DNA of 64,000 nucleotides from Bin95 sp965220855 (GTDB lineage: Bacteria; Pseudomonadota; Alphaproteobacteria; Bin95), in the NCBI GenBank assembly GCA_965220855.1, contig CBDCQY010000001.1, positions 806,001 through 870,000 of the forward strand, in the 5' to 3' direction. Below the pieces are notes generated by a model that ran no database searches, was not told where the DNA came from, and saw only the letters and a program-made list of their open reading frames with translations. Within the stretch, counting starts at the first letter, position 1; every line of letters starts with the position of its first letter. Both the position numbers and the translations under genes were made by a program. Positions 38,424 to 46,597 of the stretch are shown here, piece after piece.

Positions 38424-39680
38424 TCAATGCGCCGCCGGCGTCGGGCCGGCGCCGCGCTCGTCCAGCATCGCGCCGGTGCGGAAGCGCTCCAGCGAGAAGG
38501 GCCGGTTCAGCTCGTGCGGCGCGTCGTTGGCGAGCGTCCAGGCAAGGCACCAGCCGGAAGCGGGCGTCGCCTTGAAGCCGCCATAGCACCAGCCGCCGGT
38601 CATGGCGAGGCCCTCCACCGGCAGGCGCCCGACGATCGGGCTCCCATCCATGCTCATATCCATGACGCCGGCCCAGTGGCGCAGCTGGCGGAGGCGCGAG
38701 ACGGGCGGGAAATATTCCGAGGCGGCCGCCAGGATGTCCTCCAGCCGGGCCGGGCTGCCGCGCGCCGACCAGGAATTGTAGCCGTCCAGATCGCCGCCGA
38801 TCAGCACCTCGCCCTTGTCGGTCTGGCTGACATAGACATGCGCGGCGGCGACCGAGACCACCGTGTCGAGGAAGGGCTTGACCGGCTCGGAGACGGTGGC
38901 GGTCAGCAGATGCGTCTCGATCGGCAGGCGCAGCCCGGCCATGGCGGCGAGGCGCGACGAGTGCCCGGCGACGGCGAGGCCGACGCGGCCCGCGCCGATG
39001 CGCCCGCGCGTCGTCTCCACGCCGGTGACGCGCCCGCCGGCGGTCTCGATGCCGGTCACCTCGCAGTCCTGGACGATGTCCACGCCGAGCGCGTCGGCGG
39101 CGCGCGCATAGCCCCAGGCGACCGCGTCATGGCGGGCGACGCCGCCGCGCGGCTGCAACACGCCGCCGACGATGGGGTGGCGGATGGCGGGCGAGAGGTC
39201 GAGCGCCGGGACCAGCCGGGCGAGGTCGTCGAGGCCGAGCAGTTCGGCGTCGATGCCGGCCAGGCGCATGGCGTTGTGCCGGCGCACCCAGTGGTCGCGC
39301 TGGGCGTCGGTGTGGAAGACGTTGATGACGCCGCGCTGCGAGAACATGATGTTGAAATTGAGATCCTGCGCGAGGCCCTCCCAGAGCTGGAGCGAGTGCT
39401 CGTAGAAGCGCCGGTTCTCCGGCAGCAGATAGTTGGAGCGCACGATGGTGGTGTTGCGCCCGGTGTTGCCGCCGCCGATCCAGCCGCGCTCCAGCACCGC
39501 GACATTGGCGATGTCGTGGTTGCGGGCGAGATAGTAGGCGGCGGCGAGGCCGTGGCCGCCGCCGCCGACGATGACGACATCGTAGGAGGGCTTCGGCTCC
39601 GCCGCGCGCCAGGCCGGCCGCCAGTCCCGGTGCCGGCGAAGCGCGCCCCGCGCCAGCGAGAAGATCGAATAGCGCTGCAT
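38424..39680 (-). CDS. soxB: Sarcosine oxidase beta subunit, 418 aa
   Basis: The FAD/FMN subunit with the sarcosine oxidation site. The FAD motif is YDVVIVGGGGHGLAAAYYLARNHD (residues 33-56) with GNTGRNTTIVRSNYLLPEN following. His184 in GGVARHDAVAWGYA matches the histidine that covalently binds FMN in characterised enzymes. The C-terminal DGSPIVGRLPVEGLAMTGGWCYGGFKATPASG closes the active site. It is the first gene of soxBDAG-allA-TTC38-sseA, all on the minus strand with tiny gaps or overlaps. Only 54 bases separate it from the upstream membrane-protein gene, and no clear promoter is visible there. Confidence 0.97.
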   Translation of the reverse strand: MQRYSIFSLARGALRRHRDWRPAWRAAEPKPSYDVVIVGGGGHGLAAAYYLARNHDIANVAVLERGWIGGGNTGRNTTIVRSNYLLPENRRFYEHSLQLWEGLAQDLNFNIMFSQRGVINVFHTDAQRDHWVRRHNAMRLAGIDAELLGLDDLARLVPALDLSPAIRHPIVGGVLQPRGGVARHDAVAWGYARAADALGVDIVQDCEVTGIETAGGRVTGVETTRGRIGAGRVGLAVAGHSSRLAAMAGLRLPIETHLLTATVSEPVKPFLDTVVSVAAAHVYVSQTDKGEVLIGGDLDGYNSWSARGSPARLEDILAAASEYFPPVSRLRQLRHWAGVMDMSMDGSPIVGRLPVEGLAMTGGWCYGGFKATPASGWCLAWTLANDAPHELNRPFSLERFRTGAMLDERGAGPTPAAH

Positions 39681-39734
39681 CGCCCGCCATTCTAGCCCGC
39701 ATTCGCCCCGCAGGTCATGGGCGGTTCGGAGCGC

Positions 39735-40277
39735 TCAGCTTCCGATCCACAGCGTGAAGCGGGCGAGGAACAGGCGCAGCGCCAGGTCGAGCAGCACGAT
39801 GCCGGCGGCCGGGAAGCCCTCGATGCCGAGCCCGTGCCGGGCGAGGCGCCATTTGAACAGCAGAATCCAGAACCACACGCCCATGAACAGCATCGCCGTC
39901 ACCGGCTGCGGCAGGAAGCCCGGCGCGTCCAGCAGGATGACGACCGCCACCGCCGCGCCCTGCAGCAGATTGGCCCAGTTGGTGGCGATAATGTAGCGCC
40001 AGTAGTTGGTGAAGGCGCCCATCCGGTCGGCGAGATAGACCATGACCAGCGGAAAGGCGACCCAGGCGGCGACATAGCCGATGGTCTCCGCCACCACCAG
40101 CTTCGTCGTCACCTCGAACTCCAGCGGCGCGGTGGCGAGCGCCAGCAGCGCCAGCGGATAGGCGACGATGGCCGCCCGGAAGGAGCGCCAGAAATCCGTC
40201 AGCCGGGAGACCGGCCCGGTATTGCCGCCCGCCAGCGCCAGCGCGGCGGCGCAGCCTGTGTGAATCTCCTGGAGCAT
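39735..40277 (-). CDS. Predicted polytopic membrane protein of unknown function, 180 aa
   Basis: A hydrophobic protein with about four membrane helices: IVAYPLALLALATAPLEF (about residues 37-54), LVVAETIGYVAAWVAFPLVMVYLA (60-83), NLLQGAAVAVVILLDA (103-118) and VTAMLFMGVWFWILLFKW (125-142). Its fold reminds me of small transporter-associated membrane proteins, but I do not assign a family. It is 25 bases downstream of dapE with GGGGAG before its ATG, so it is probably cotranscribed with dapDE. Confidence 0.7.
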   Translation of the reverse strand: MLQEIHTGCAAALALAGGNTGPVSRLTDFWRSFRAAIVAYPLALLALATAPLEFEVTTKLVVAETIGYVAAWVAFPLVMVYLADRMGAFTNYWRYIIATNWANLLQGAAVAVVILLDAPGFLPQPVTAMLFMGVWFWILLFKWRLARHGLGIEGFPAAGIVLLDLALRLFLARFTLWIGS

Positions 40278-40302
40278 CCCGCAGCGCTCCCCGCCGGCCG
40301 TC

Positions 40303-41436
40303 TCAGGAAAGGAAATAGCCCTTGAGTATCGTCTCGTAAACGCGCGTCAGCCGGTCGAGTTCGTCGAGCTCCAGATATTCATCGACCTTGTGCGCGGTCT
40401 CGCTCACCAGACCCAGTTCTACCACGGGGCAGTAATCCTTGATGAAGCGCGCGTCCGAGGTGCCGCCGGAGGTGGAGAGCTCGGGCCGCCCGCCGGTGAC
40501 CGCCTCGATGGCGTCGCCGGCGAGCGCGGCGAGCTGGCCCGGCGGCGTCAGGAAGGCTTCGCCGCTGACCGAGACCTCCAGGCGATAGGGGTGGCCGGCC
40601 CGGTCCAGCCGCTCGCGCAGCCAGGCCTCCAGCCCGGCGCCGCTGTGGCGGTCGTTGAAGCGGATGTTGAAGCGCGCCTCGGCGCGGGCCGGGATGACAT
40701 TGGTGGCCGGATTGCCGACATCGACGCTGGTGACCTGGAGCGAGGAGGGCTGGAAATGCTCCGAGCCCTCGTCGAGCCGCGCGCTCGCCAGATCGTACGC
40801 CATGGCGAGCAGGGGGTGCACCGGGTTGCGGGCGCGGTCGGGATAGGCGGCGTGGCCTTGCACGCCCTCCACCGTCAGATGGCCGTTGAGCGAGCCGCGC
40901 CGGCCGATCTTGATCGTCTCGCCGAAGCGCGCGGGGCTGGTCGGCTCGCCGACGATGCAGGCGTCGAGCCGCTCGCCGCGCGCCGCCAGGCGCTCCAGCA
41001 TCCGCCGGGTGCCGTTGATGGCCGGGCCTTCCTCGTCGCCGGTGATCAGCAGGGCGATGGAGCCGGGCGTCTCGCCGAGGCGGGCGACCGCGGCCACGAA
41101 GGCGGCGATCGCGCCCTTCATGTCGGTCGCGCCGCGCCCGATCAGCCGCCCGCCGGAAAGGGTGGCGGCGAAGGGCGGCGCGCTCCAGTCCGCCGGATCG
41201 CCCGCCGGCACGACGTCCGTGTGGCCGGCGAAGCAGAACACCGGCCCCTCGCCGCCGCGCCGAGCGTAGAGATTATCGACATCCGGCGTGTCGGGCGCGC
41301 TGAAGGGCATGCGCTCGCAGGCGAAGCCGAGCGGGCGGAGCGCGCCCTCCAGCACGTCGAGCGCGCCGGCGTCGGCCGGCGTCACGCTCGGACAGCGGAT
41401 GAGCGCGCGGGCGAGTTCGAGCGCGTCCGGCTCCAT
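40303..41436 (-). CDS. dapE: Succinyl-diaminopimelate desuccinylase, 377 aa
   Basis: An M20-family zinc enzyme that removes succinate from N-succinyl-LL-diaminopimelate in lysine and peptidoglycan synthesis. Metal-site motifs are VFCFAGHTDVVPAGDPADWSAPPF (His and the catalytic Asp, about residues 64-87), GRGATDMKGAIAAFVAA (Asp), LLITGDEEGPAINGTRRML (catalytic and ligand Glu) and STSGGTSDARFIKDYCPVVELG near the C-terminus. The start ATG at 41436 shares one base with the dapD stop (TGATG), so the pair is translationally coupled. Confidence 0.97.
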   Translation of the reverse strand: MEPDALELARALIRCPSVTPADAGALDVLEGALRPLGFACERMPFSAPDTPDVDNLYARRGGEGPVFCFAGHTDVVPAGDPADWSAPPFAATLSGGRLIGRGATDMKGAIAAFVAAVARLGETPGSIALLITGDEEGPAINGTRRMLERLAARGERLDACIVGEPTSPARFGETIKIGRRGSLNGHLTVEGVQGHAAYPDRARNPVHPLLAMAYDLASARLDEGSEHFQPSSLQVTSVDVGNPATNVIPARAEARFNIRFNDRHSGAGLEAWLRERLDRAGHPYRLEVSVSGEAFLTPPGQLAALAGDAIEAVTGGRPELSTSGGTSDARFIKDYCPVVELGLVSETAHKVDEYLELDELDRLTRVYETILKGYFLS

Positions 41437-42278
41437 CAGTCGCGCAGCAACTCGTTGATCGCCGTCTTGGCGCGCGTGCCCGCATCGACGGTCTTGACGA
41501 TCACCGCGCAGGCGAGGTTGGGGCCGGGGCTGCCGTCCGGCAGCGGGCGGCCCGGCATGCTGCCCGGCACGACGACCGAAAAAGGCGGCACGCGGCCCAT
41601 ATGCACCTCGCCCGTGTCGCGGTTGACGATGCGGGTGGTGGCGGAGATGAAGGTGCCCATGGCGAGCACCGCCCCCTCGCCGACGATCACGCCCTCGACG
41701 ACCTCGCTGCGCGCGCCGATGAAGCAATTGTCCTCGACGATCACCGGCTCGGCCTGGAGCGGCTCCAGCACGCCGCCGAGGCCGACGCCGCCGGAGATGT
41801 GGCAGTTGGCGCCCACCTGGGCGCAGGAGCCGACCGTGGACCAGGTGTCGATCATGCTGTTCTCGCCGACGCGCGCGCCGACATTGACGAAGCAGGGCAT
41901 GAGCACCGCGCCCGGAGCGATATAGGCCGAGCGGCGCACGACGCAGTTGGGCACGGCGCGGAAGCCGGCGGCGGCGAAGCCGGCGGCGTCCCAGCCCTCG
42001 AACTTGGACGGCACCTTGTCATACCAGGGCGCGCCGTCCGGGCCGCCGGCGACCGGGGCGGAATCGGCCAGGCGGAAGGAGAGCAGCACGGCCTTCTTGC
42101 ACCATTGATGGACATGCCAGGCGCCGTCGCGCTTCTCCGCGACGCGCGCCTCGCCCCGGTCGAGCGCGTCGAGCGCCGCCTCGACCGCCTCGCGCGCCTC
42201 GCCCCGCGTCGCCGGCCCGATGGCGGCGCGGTCCTCCCATGCGCGGTCGATGGCGGCCTCCATGGCCAGGTCCGGCAT
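41436..42278 (-). CDS. dapD: Tetrahydrodipicolinate N-succinyltransferase, 280 aa
   Basis: A left-handed beta-helix acyltransferase that succinylates tetrahydrodipicolinate. The N-terminal helical domain (IDRAWEDRAAIGPATRGEAREAVEAALDALDRGEARVAEK) precedes hexapeptide repeats such as AYIAPGAVLMPCFVNVGARVGENSMIDTWSTVGSCAQVGANCHISGGVGLGGVLEP. ATG 42278 has GGGAGGG upstream. In related genomes dapD follows the HAD nucleotidase gene directly; here an opposite-strand two-gene cassette separates them, so dapDE probably uses its own promoter (candidate at 42309-42337). Confidence 0.97.
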   Translation of the reverse strand: MPDLAMEAAIDRAWEDRAAIGPATRGEAREAVEAALDALDRGEARVAEKRDGAWHVHQWCKKAVLLSFRLADSAPVAGGPDGAPWYDKVPSKFEGWDAAGFAAAGFRAVPNCVVRRSAYIAPGAVLMPCFVNVGARVGENSMIDTWSTVGSCAQVGANCHISGGVGLGGVLEPLQAEPVIVEDNCFIGARSEVVEGVIVGEGAVLAMGTFISATTRIVNRDTGEVHMGRVPPFSVVVPGSMPGRPLPDGSPGPNLACAVIVKTVDAGTRAKTAINELLRD

Positions 42279-42308
42279 CCCTCTTCCCTCCCGCGAGCAA
42301 GCCCCCGG

Positions 42309-42337
42309 ACCATCCCCGAACCGCCCCGCCCTGTCAA
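42309..42337 (-). promoter_or_regulatory. Candidate promoter for dapDE
   Basis: On the minus strand: TTGACA (42337-42332), a 17-base spacer and GATGGT (42314-42309), 30 bases before the dapD start. A perfect -35 is paired with a weak -10. Confidence 0.38.
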
Positions 42338-42351
42338 CGCATCGCGGCGGC

Positions 42352-42380
42352 TTGCGCCGGGCGCGGGCCGCGCCTAGGTT
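42352..42380 (+). promoter_or_regulatory. Weak candidate promoter for the ATPase/DUF4276 cassette
   Basis: TTGCGC (42352-42357), a 17-base spacer and TAGGTT (42375-42380), about 40 bases before the GTG start. Both hexamers are weak, which would fit low basal expression of a defence gene. Confidence 0.25.
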
Positions 42381-42418
42381 CCCGCCTGTTGACGACACAA
42401 CAGCAGAGACCGCCCGCC

Positions 42419-43696
42419 GTGGCCAGAATCGAGGGATTCCGCGTCCGCAACTACCGCGCGCTGCGCGACATCACGCTGGGGAAGCTGTGGAATACTCCAA
42501 AGGTCGATCGGCTGACGCCGATGACGGCGGTCATCGGCAAGAACGGCGTCGGCAAGAGCGCGCTTTTCGACGCCTTCGGCTTCCTGGCCGATTGCCTGAA
42601 GCTCGGCGTCGAGGAGGCGTGCGACGCCAGAGGGCGCGGCGGCTTCGAGCGCCTGCGCTCCCTCGGCAGCCGCGGGCCGATGGCTTTCGACGTCTATTAT
42701 CGCGAGAGCAGCCATGCGCGGCCTATCGCCTATGAGGTAGCGATCGGCCAGGAAGCGTCGGGGCGCCCCTATGTCATATCGGAGCGTCTGCGCCAGCGCC
42801 GCCAGGGCCAGTCCACCGGTTGGCCGTTTTCCTTTCTGATCCTCCAGAACGGCCGGGGTCTGGTATGGAAGGGAGAGGAGCGAGGCCGGCGGATTACGGA
42901 TAGCAATCCGGACGAACTGGATCTGGAATCGTTGATCGAAGAAGAGGGAGAGAATCCCGAAAAGGAAGATATCGAACTGGAAGACCATCGGCGACTTGGC
43001 GTCGCCACGCTTGGAATACTGAAGCAACATCCCAGAATCTCGGCATTTAGACAATTCATAGAAGGTTGGTATCTGAGCTATTTCATGCCAGATGCGGCAC
43101 GCAGCCTTCCCTTCGCCGGGCCGCAACAACATTTGAATGTTCACGGAGATAATCTCGGTAATGTTGTGCAATTCATGGAACGAGATCATCCGGTTCGATT
43201 CCGATCTGTCTTGACAAATATAGCGAAGAAAATTCCCGGGATCGAGAAGATCGACACTGAACGTAGCCTCGACGGACGTCTATTGTTGCGCTTCAATGAT
43301 CGAGGGTTTGAAGACCCGTTCTATGCGCAGCAAATGTCGGACGGAACGTTGAAGCTGTTTGCCTATCTGTTGATGCTCGAAGATCCCGATCCGCCACCCT
43401 TCATCTGCATCGAAGAGCCTGAAAACGGCCTGTATCACAAGATATTGGAGCTTCTAGCGACGGAGTTTCGTGAGCACGCTACGGACAGAAAAGGCGCGCC
43501 ACAAATTTTCGTCACCACCCATCAACCCCAATTCGTCGATGCCCTGAGACCCGAGGAAATCTGGATTCTGGAGAAGGGTGTAAACGGATTTTCTACTATT
43601 CGACGGGCCAGCGACGACAAGATCGTGCAAGCAATGGTGGCTGAGGGATTGCCGCTTGGCGATCTCTGGTGCGGCAACTATCTGGATATGCAATAG
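42419..43696 (+). CDS. AAA/ABC-type ATPase (AAA_15/AAA_21 class) of a probable defence pair, 425 aa
   Basis: An SMC/RecF-like ATPase of the type found in OLD, PARIS and AbiL systems. It opens with IEGFRVRNYRALRDITLG. Walker A is GKNGVGKS (residues 40-47), the ABC-signature-like segment QMSDGTLKLFAYLLMLED lies near 305, Walker B with catalytic Glu is FICIEEPENGLYH near 330, and the switch His is in IFVTTHQPQFVDAL near 366. A charged insertion (EEEGENPEKEDIELEDHRR, about 182-200) interrupts the core. The start is taken as GTG 42419; TTG 42389 is possible. Its 3' half is visibly more AT-rich than the flanks. The DUF4276 gene begins three bases after the stop. Confidence 0.85.
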   Translation: MARIEGFRVRNYRALRDITLGKLWNTPKVDRLTPMTAVIGKNGVGKSALFDAFGFLADCLKLGVEEACDARGRGGFERLRSLGSRGPMAFDVYYRESSHARPIAYEVAIGQEASGRPYVISERLRQRRQGQSTGWPFSFLILQNGRGLVWKGEERGRRITDSNPDELDLESLIEEEGENPEKEDIELEDHRRLGVATLGILKQHPRISAFRQFIEGWYLSYFMPDAARSLPFAGPQQHLNVHGDNLGNVVQFMERDHPVRFRSVLTNIAKKIPGIEKIDTERSLDGRLLLRFNDRGFEDPFYAQQMSDGTLKLFAYLLMLEDPDPPPFICIEEPENGLYHKILELLATEFREHATDRKGAPQIFVTTHQPQFVDALRPEEIWILEKGVNGFSTIRRASDDKIVQAMVAEGLPLGDLWCGNYLDMQ

Positions 43697-43699
43697 ATC

Positions 43700-44350
43700 A
43701 TGCATTTTGAATTTCTGATCGAGGATAGATCGACAGACGTCGCACTCAAAATCATTCTTCCCAAGATTCTTGGCAGTGAGAAATCGAGGCACAGTTGGAG
43801 GTTTCATCACTTCAAGGGACTTGGTTCTATCCCGGATGACCTGCAACATCGGCCGGATCGAAACAGGCGCCAGCTCTTGCACCGGCTGCCAACCTACTTG
43901 CGGGGATATGGTCGCAATTTGGATCAAGGGACCACTTCCGTCGTCGTGGTCGTCGATCTGGATGATCGCGATTGTATAGCCTTCAAGCAGGAGCTGCTGG
44001 CGGTATGGGGGGCCTGCAACCCGCGACCGCGGGCGCTCTTCCGGATCGCCATCGAGGAGAGCGAGGCATGGCTGCTGGGCGACCGTGAGGCCGTCATGGC
44101 GGCCTATCCGCGCGCGAGGCGCGCCGTACTCGAACGCTACCGGCAGGACAGTATCTGCGGCACCTGGGAAATGTTGGCGGATGCCGTGCATCCCGGAGGA
44201 GCGAAGCGGCTGAAGAAGTCCGGCAACCCCGGCGCAGCGAAGGCGGAATGGGCAACGCGCATCGCGCCGCATATGGAGGTGGATCGCAATCGCTCGCCCA
44301 GCTTTCGGGTGTTTTGCGAGGGGTTGCGGCGGCTTGCGTCAGGGGGGTGA
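43700..44350 (+). CDS. DUF4276-family (TOPRIM-like) protein, putative nuclease/effector, 216 aa
   Basis: A DUF4276-type protein. The N-terminal FLIEDRSTDVALKIILPKIL supplies the conserved Glu8 of a TOPRIM-like fold, VVVVVDLDDRDC (about residues 81-92) is the DxD strand, and FRIAIEESEAWLLGDREAVMAAYP (about 114-137) is the acidic signature of the family. The C-terminal half has HPGGAKRLKKSGNPGAAKAEWATRIAPHMEVDRNRSPSFRVFCEGL. It pairs with the upstream ATPase three bases away, resembling ATPase-plus-TOPRIM anti-phage pairs in which the TOPRIM protein is the effector. It overlaps the converging HAD gene by 12 bases. Nuclease activity is inferred, not shown. Confidence 0.8.
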   Translation: MHFEFLIEDRSTDVALKIILPKILGSEKSRHSWRFHHFKGLGSIPDDLQHRPDRNRRQLLHRLPTYLRGYGRNLDQGTTSVVVVVDLDDRDCIAFKQELLAVWGACNPRPRALFRIAIEESEAWLLGDREAVMAAYPRARRAVLERYRQDSICGTWEMLADAVHPGGAKRLKKSGNPGAAKAEWATRIAPHMEVDRNRSPSFRVFCEGLRRLASGG

Positions 44351-45025
44351 GGGGCGGGTGACGGTTTCGAGCCAGTCTTCGAGGCTCTCCGCCACGTGGT
44401 GCACCAGGGCGGGGTCGAGGCCGATGGCGGCGCCGGGGAGGTGGGTGCGCACCCACACGGTGGTCATGCCCGCCGCCGCCGCCGGGGCCAGGTTGCGCGC
44501 CCGGTCCTCCACCATCACCGCCGTCCCGGGATCGACCGCGTGGCGGGCGAGCAGGCGGCGATAGCCCTCGGGGTCCGGCTTCGGGCGGTAGCCCGCCGCC
44601 TCCAGGTCGAACACCGCCTCGAAATGCGCCTCCAGCCCGAGCCGCGCCAGCACCCGCTCGGCATGAACCGCCGGCGCGTTGGTGTGCACGATGCGCCGCC
44701 CCGGCAGGCGCGCCAGCAGCCCGGCGAGGCGCGGCGCGGGCCGCAGCGCCGACAGGTCCAGGCGATGCGTCTCCTCCAGGAAGACGCGCGCCTCCACCCC
44801 CCGCTCCGCCATGAGGCCGCCCAGGGTCATGCCGTAGCGCCCGAGATAGGAGGCGCGCAGCCGGTCGGCCTCCGCCGCCCCGAGGCCGAGATGGCGGCGG
44901 ATGAAGGCCGAGATCGCGGCCTCCATCTGCTCCGCGAGATCGCACTCGCGCGGGCTGTAGAGCGTATTGTCGAGGTCGAAGACCCAGCAGCCGACCCGCT
45001 CCGGGTCCGGCAGCGCCCCGCTCAC
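44339..45025 (-). CDS. HAD-family pyrimidine 5'-nucleotidase-like phosphatase, 228 aa
   Basis: A HAD hydrolase of the SDT1/pyrimidine nucleotidase type. Motif I is WVFDLDNTLYSPRECDLAEQM with the nucleophile Asp (residues 15-35), motif II is IVHTNAPAVHAERVL, and motifs III/IV are YRPKPDPEGYRRLL and AVMVEDRARNLAPAAAAGMTTVWV. It would dephosphorylate a nucleotide or related metabolite. It overlaps argB by four bases (ATGA), giving the conserved engB-argB-HAD order. Its 3' end overlaps the defence cassette. Confidence 0.9.
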   Translation of the reverse strand: MSGALPDPERVGCWVFDLDNTLYSPRECDLAEQMEAAISAFIRRHLGLGAAEADRLRASYLGRYGMTLGGLMAERGVEARVFLEETHRLDLSALRPAPRLAGLLARLPGRRIVHTNAPAVHAERVLARLGLEAHFEAVFDLEAAGYRPKPDPEGYRRLLARHAVDPGTAVMVEDRARNLAPAAAAGMTTVWVRTHLPGAAIGLDPALVHHVAESLEDWLETVTRPSPP

Positions 45026-45936
45026 CGCCGCCGGATCATCGTGCCGGCGCCGCTTTGCGTCAGGATCTCCAGCAGCACGGCGTGGTCCAGCCGCCCGTCC
45101 AGGATCACCGCCGCCTCGACGCCGCCCTCGACGGCCTCCAGACAGGTTTCCACCTTGGGGATCATGCCGCCCTTGATGGCGCCGTCGGCGATCATCCGCC
45201 GGGCGCGGCGATGCCCCATCTCGGCGACCAGCTCGCCCGCCTCGTCCAGCACGCCGGCGACATCGGTCAGCAGCAGCAGGCGGCGCGCCCCGGCGGCGGC
45301 GGCGACCGCGCCGGCGGCGGTGTCGGCGTTGATATTGTAGGTCGCCCCGTCCGCCCCGAGGCCGATCGGCGCCACCACGGGGATGAATCCGGCCCCGGCG
45401 AGCGCCTCCAGCACGCTGGCGTCCACCGCCACCGGCTCGCCGACGAAGCCGAGGTCGAGCACCTTCTCGATGTTCGATTCCGGGTCGCGGCGGGTGCGCT
45501 CCAGGCGCCGCGCGGCGATCAGCCCGGCGTCCTTGCCCGAGAGGCCGACGGCGCGCCCCCCGGCCGCGCCGATCGCCGCCGCCAGCGCCTTGTTGATCCG
45601 CCCGGCCAGCACCATCTCGACGATCTCGACCGTATCGGCGCTGGTCACCCGCAGGCCATCGACGAAATCGCTGCCGATGCCGAGCCGCTCCAGCATCCGG
45701 GCGATCTGCGGGCCGCCGCCATGCACGACGATCGGGTGAATGCCGAGCTGCTTCAGGAGCACGATGTCGCGGGCGAACTTGGCCAGCGCGTCGGCGTCGC
45801 CCATGGCGTGCCCGCCGTATTTCACCACCACGGTCGCGCCGGCGTAGCGCGCGACATGCGGCACGGCCTCCGACAGCACTGCCGCCTTGGCGACGCTCTC
45901 GGCGAGTTCCGGGGAGGGGGCGGCGGAATCGTTCAT
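45022..45936 (-). CDS. argB: Acetylglutamate kinase, 304 aa
   Basis: An amino-acid kinase family enzyme of arginine biosynthesis that phosphorylates N-acetylglutamate with ATP. Signatures are TVVVKYGGHAMGD (N-terminal Lys loop, about residues 35-47), LLKQLGIHPIVVHGGGPQIARML (about 58-80), GFIPVVAPIGLGADGATYNINADTAAGAVAAA (about 187-218) and IKGGMIPKVETCLEAVEGGVEAAVILDGR. The N-terminal extension with helices is the kind linked to hexamers and arginine feedback control. ATG 45936 overlaps the engB stop (ATGA). Confidence 0.97.
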   Translation of the reverse strand: MNDSAAPSPELAESVAKAAVLSEAVPHVARYAGATVVVKYGGHAMGDADALAKFARDIVLLKQLGIHPIVVHGGGPQIARMLERLGIGSDFVDGLRVTSADTVEIVEMVLAGRINKALAAAIGAAGGRAVGLSGKDAGLIAARRLERTRRDPESNIEKVLDLGFVGEPVAVDASVLEALAGAGFIPVVAPIGLGADGATYNINADTAAGAVAAAAGARRLLLLTDVAGVLDEAGELVAEMGHRRARRMIADGAIKGGMIPKVETCLEAVEGGVEAAVILDGRLDHAVLLEILTQSGAGTMIRRR

Positions 45937-46583
45937 GAGGGGTGCTCCTCGGCCAGGGCGGCGAGTTCGGCGCGCAGCCGGGCGACGCCCTCGCCGCTCC
46001 GCGCGCTGGTGGCGATGACGACCGGATGGGCGGCGGGGCGCGAACCGATGGCGGCTTCGAGCGCGGCCACCGCCCGCGGCCGGGCGGCGGACGCCAGCTT
46101 GTCGATCTTGGTCGCCACCAGCTGATAGACCACGGCCGCGCGATCCAGCAGCGTCATCAGCGCCAGATCGCCCGGCTTCAGCCCGTGGCGCGCATCGACC
46201 AGCAGGCAGAGCCGGCGGAGCGGCGCGCGGCCGGCCAGATAGTCGCGCGCGAGCGCCGTCCAGGCGGCCGACTTCGTCTTCGAGACCTTCGCATAACCGT
46301 AGCCCGGCAGATCGACCAGCGAGAGCCGGCCGGCGAGCTCGAAGAAGATCAGCGCCTGGGTGCGCCCGGGCGTGCTGGAGGTGCGCGCCAGGCTGCGCCG
46401 CCCGGTGAGCGCGTTGACGAGGCTCGACTTGCCGACATTCGACCGGCCCGCAAAGGCGACCTCCGGCAGCCCCGCGGGCGGCAGCGCGGCCGCCTCGGCG
46501 GCGGCGGCGACGAAGCGGCATTCCCCGGCGAACAGGCGCCGCCCCCGCTCCACGGCCTCTTCGGAGGGTCCGGGGGCCTGCAC
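45933..46583 (-). CDS. engB: Ribosome biogenesis GTPase YihA/EngB (YsxC), 216 aa
   Basis: A small Ras-like GTPase needed for large ribosomal subunit assembly. It has the G1 loop GRSNVGKSSLVNALTGRR, G2 with TSSTPGRTQ, G3 in VDLPGYGYAKV, G4 as TKIDK and G5 near ATSARSGEG. The start is taken as GTG 46583 (VQAPGPSEEAVERGRRLF), giving the usual length of about 210. The longer frame upstream is the shadow of yidC, whose stop is 15 bases away. Confidence 0.95.
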   Translation of the reverse strand: MQAPGPSEEAVERGRRLFAGECRFVAAAAEAAALPPAGLPEVAFAGRSNVGKSSLVNALTGRRSLARTSSTPGRTQALIFFELAGRLSLVDLPGYGYAKVSKTKSAAWTALARDYLAGRAPLRRLCLLVDARHGLKPGDLALMTLLDRAAVVYQLVATKIDKLASAARPRAVAALEAAIGSRPAAHPVVIATSARSGEGVARLRAELAALAEEHPS

Positions 46584-46597
46584 GAGGCAGCGGTCCC

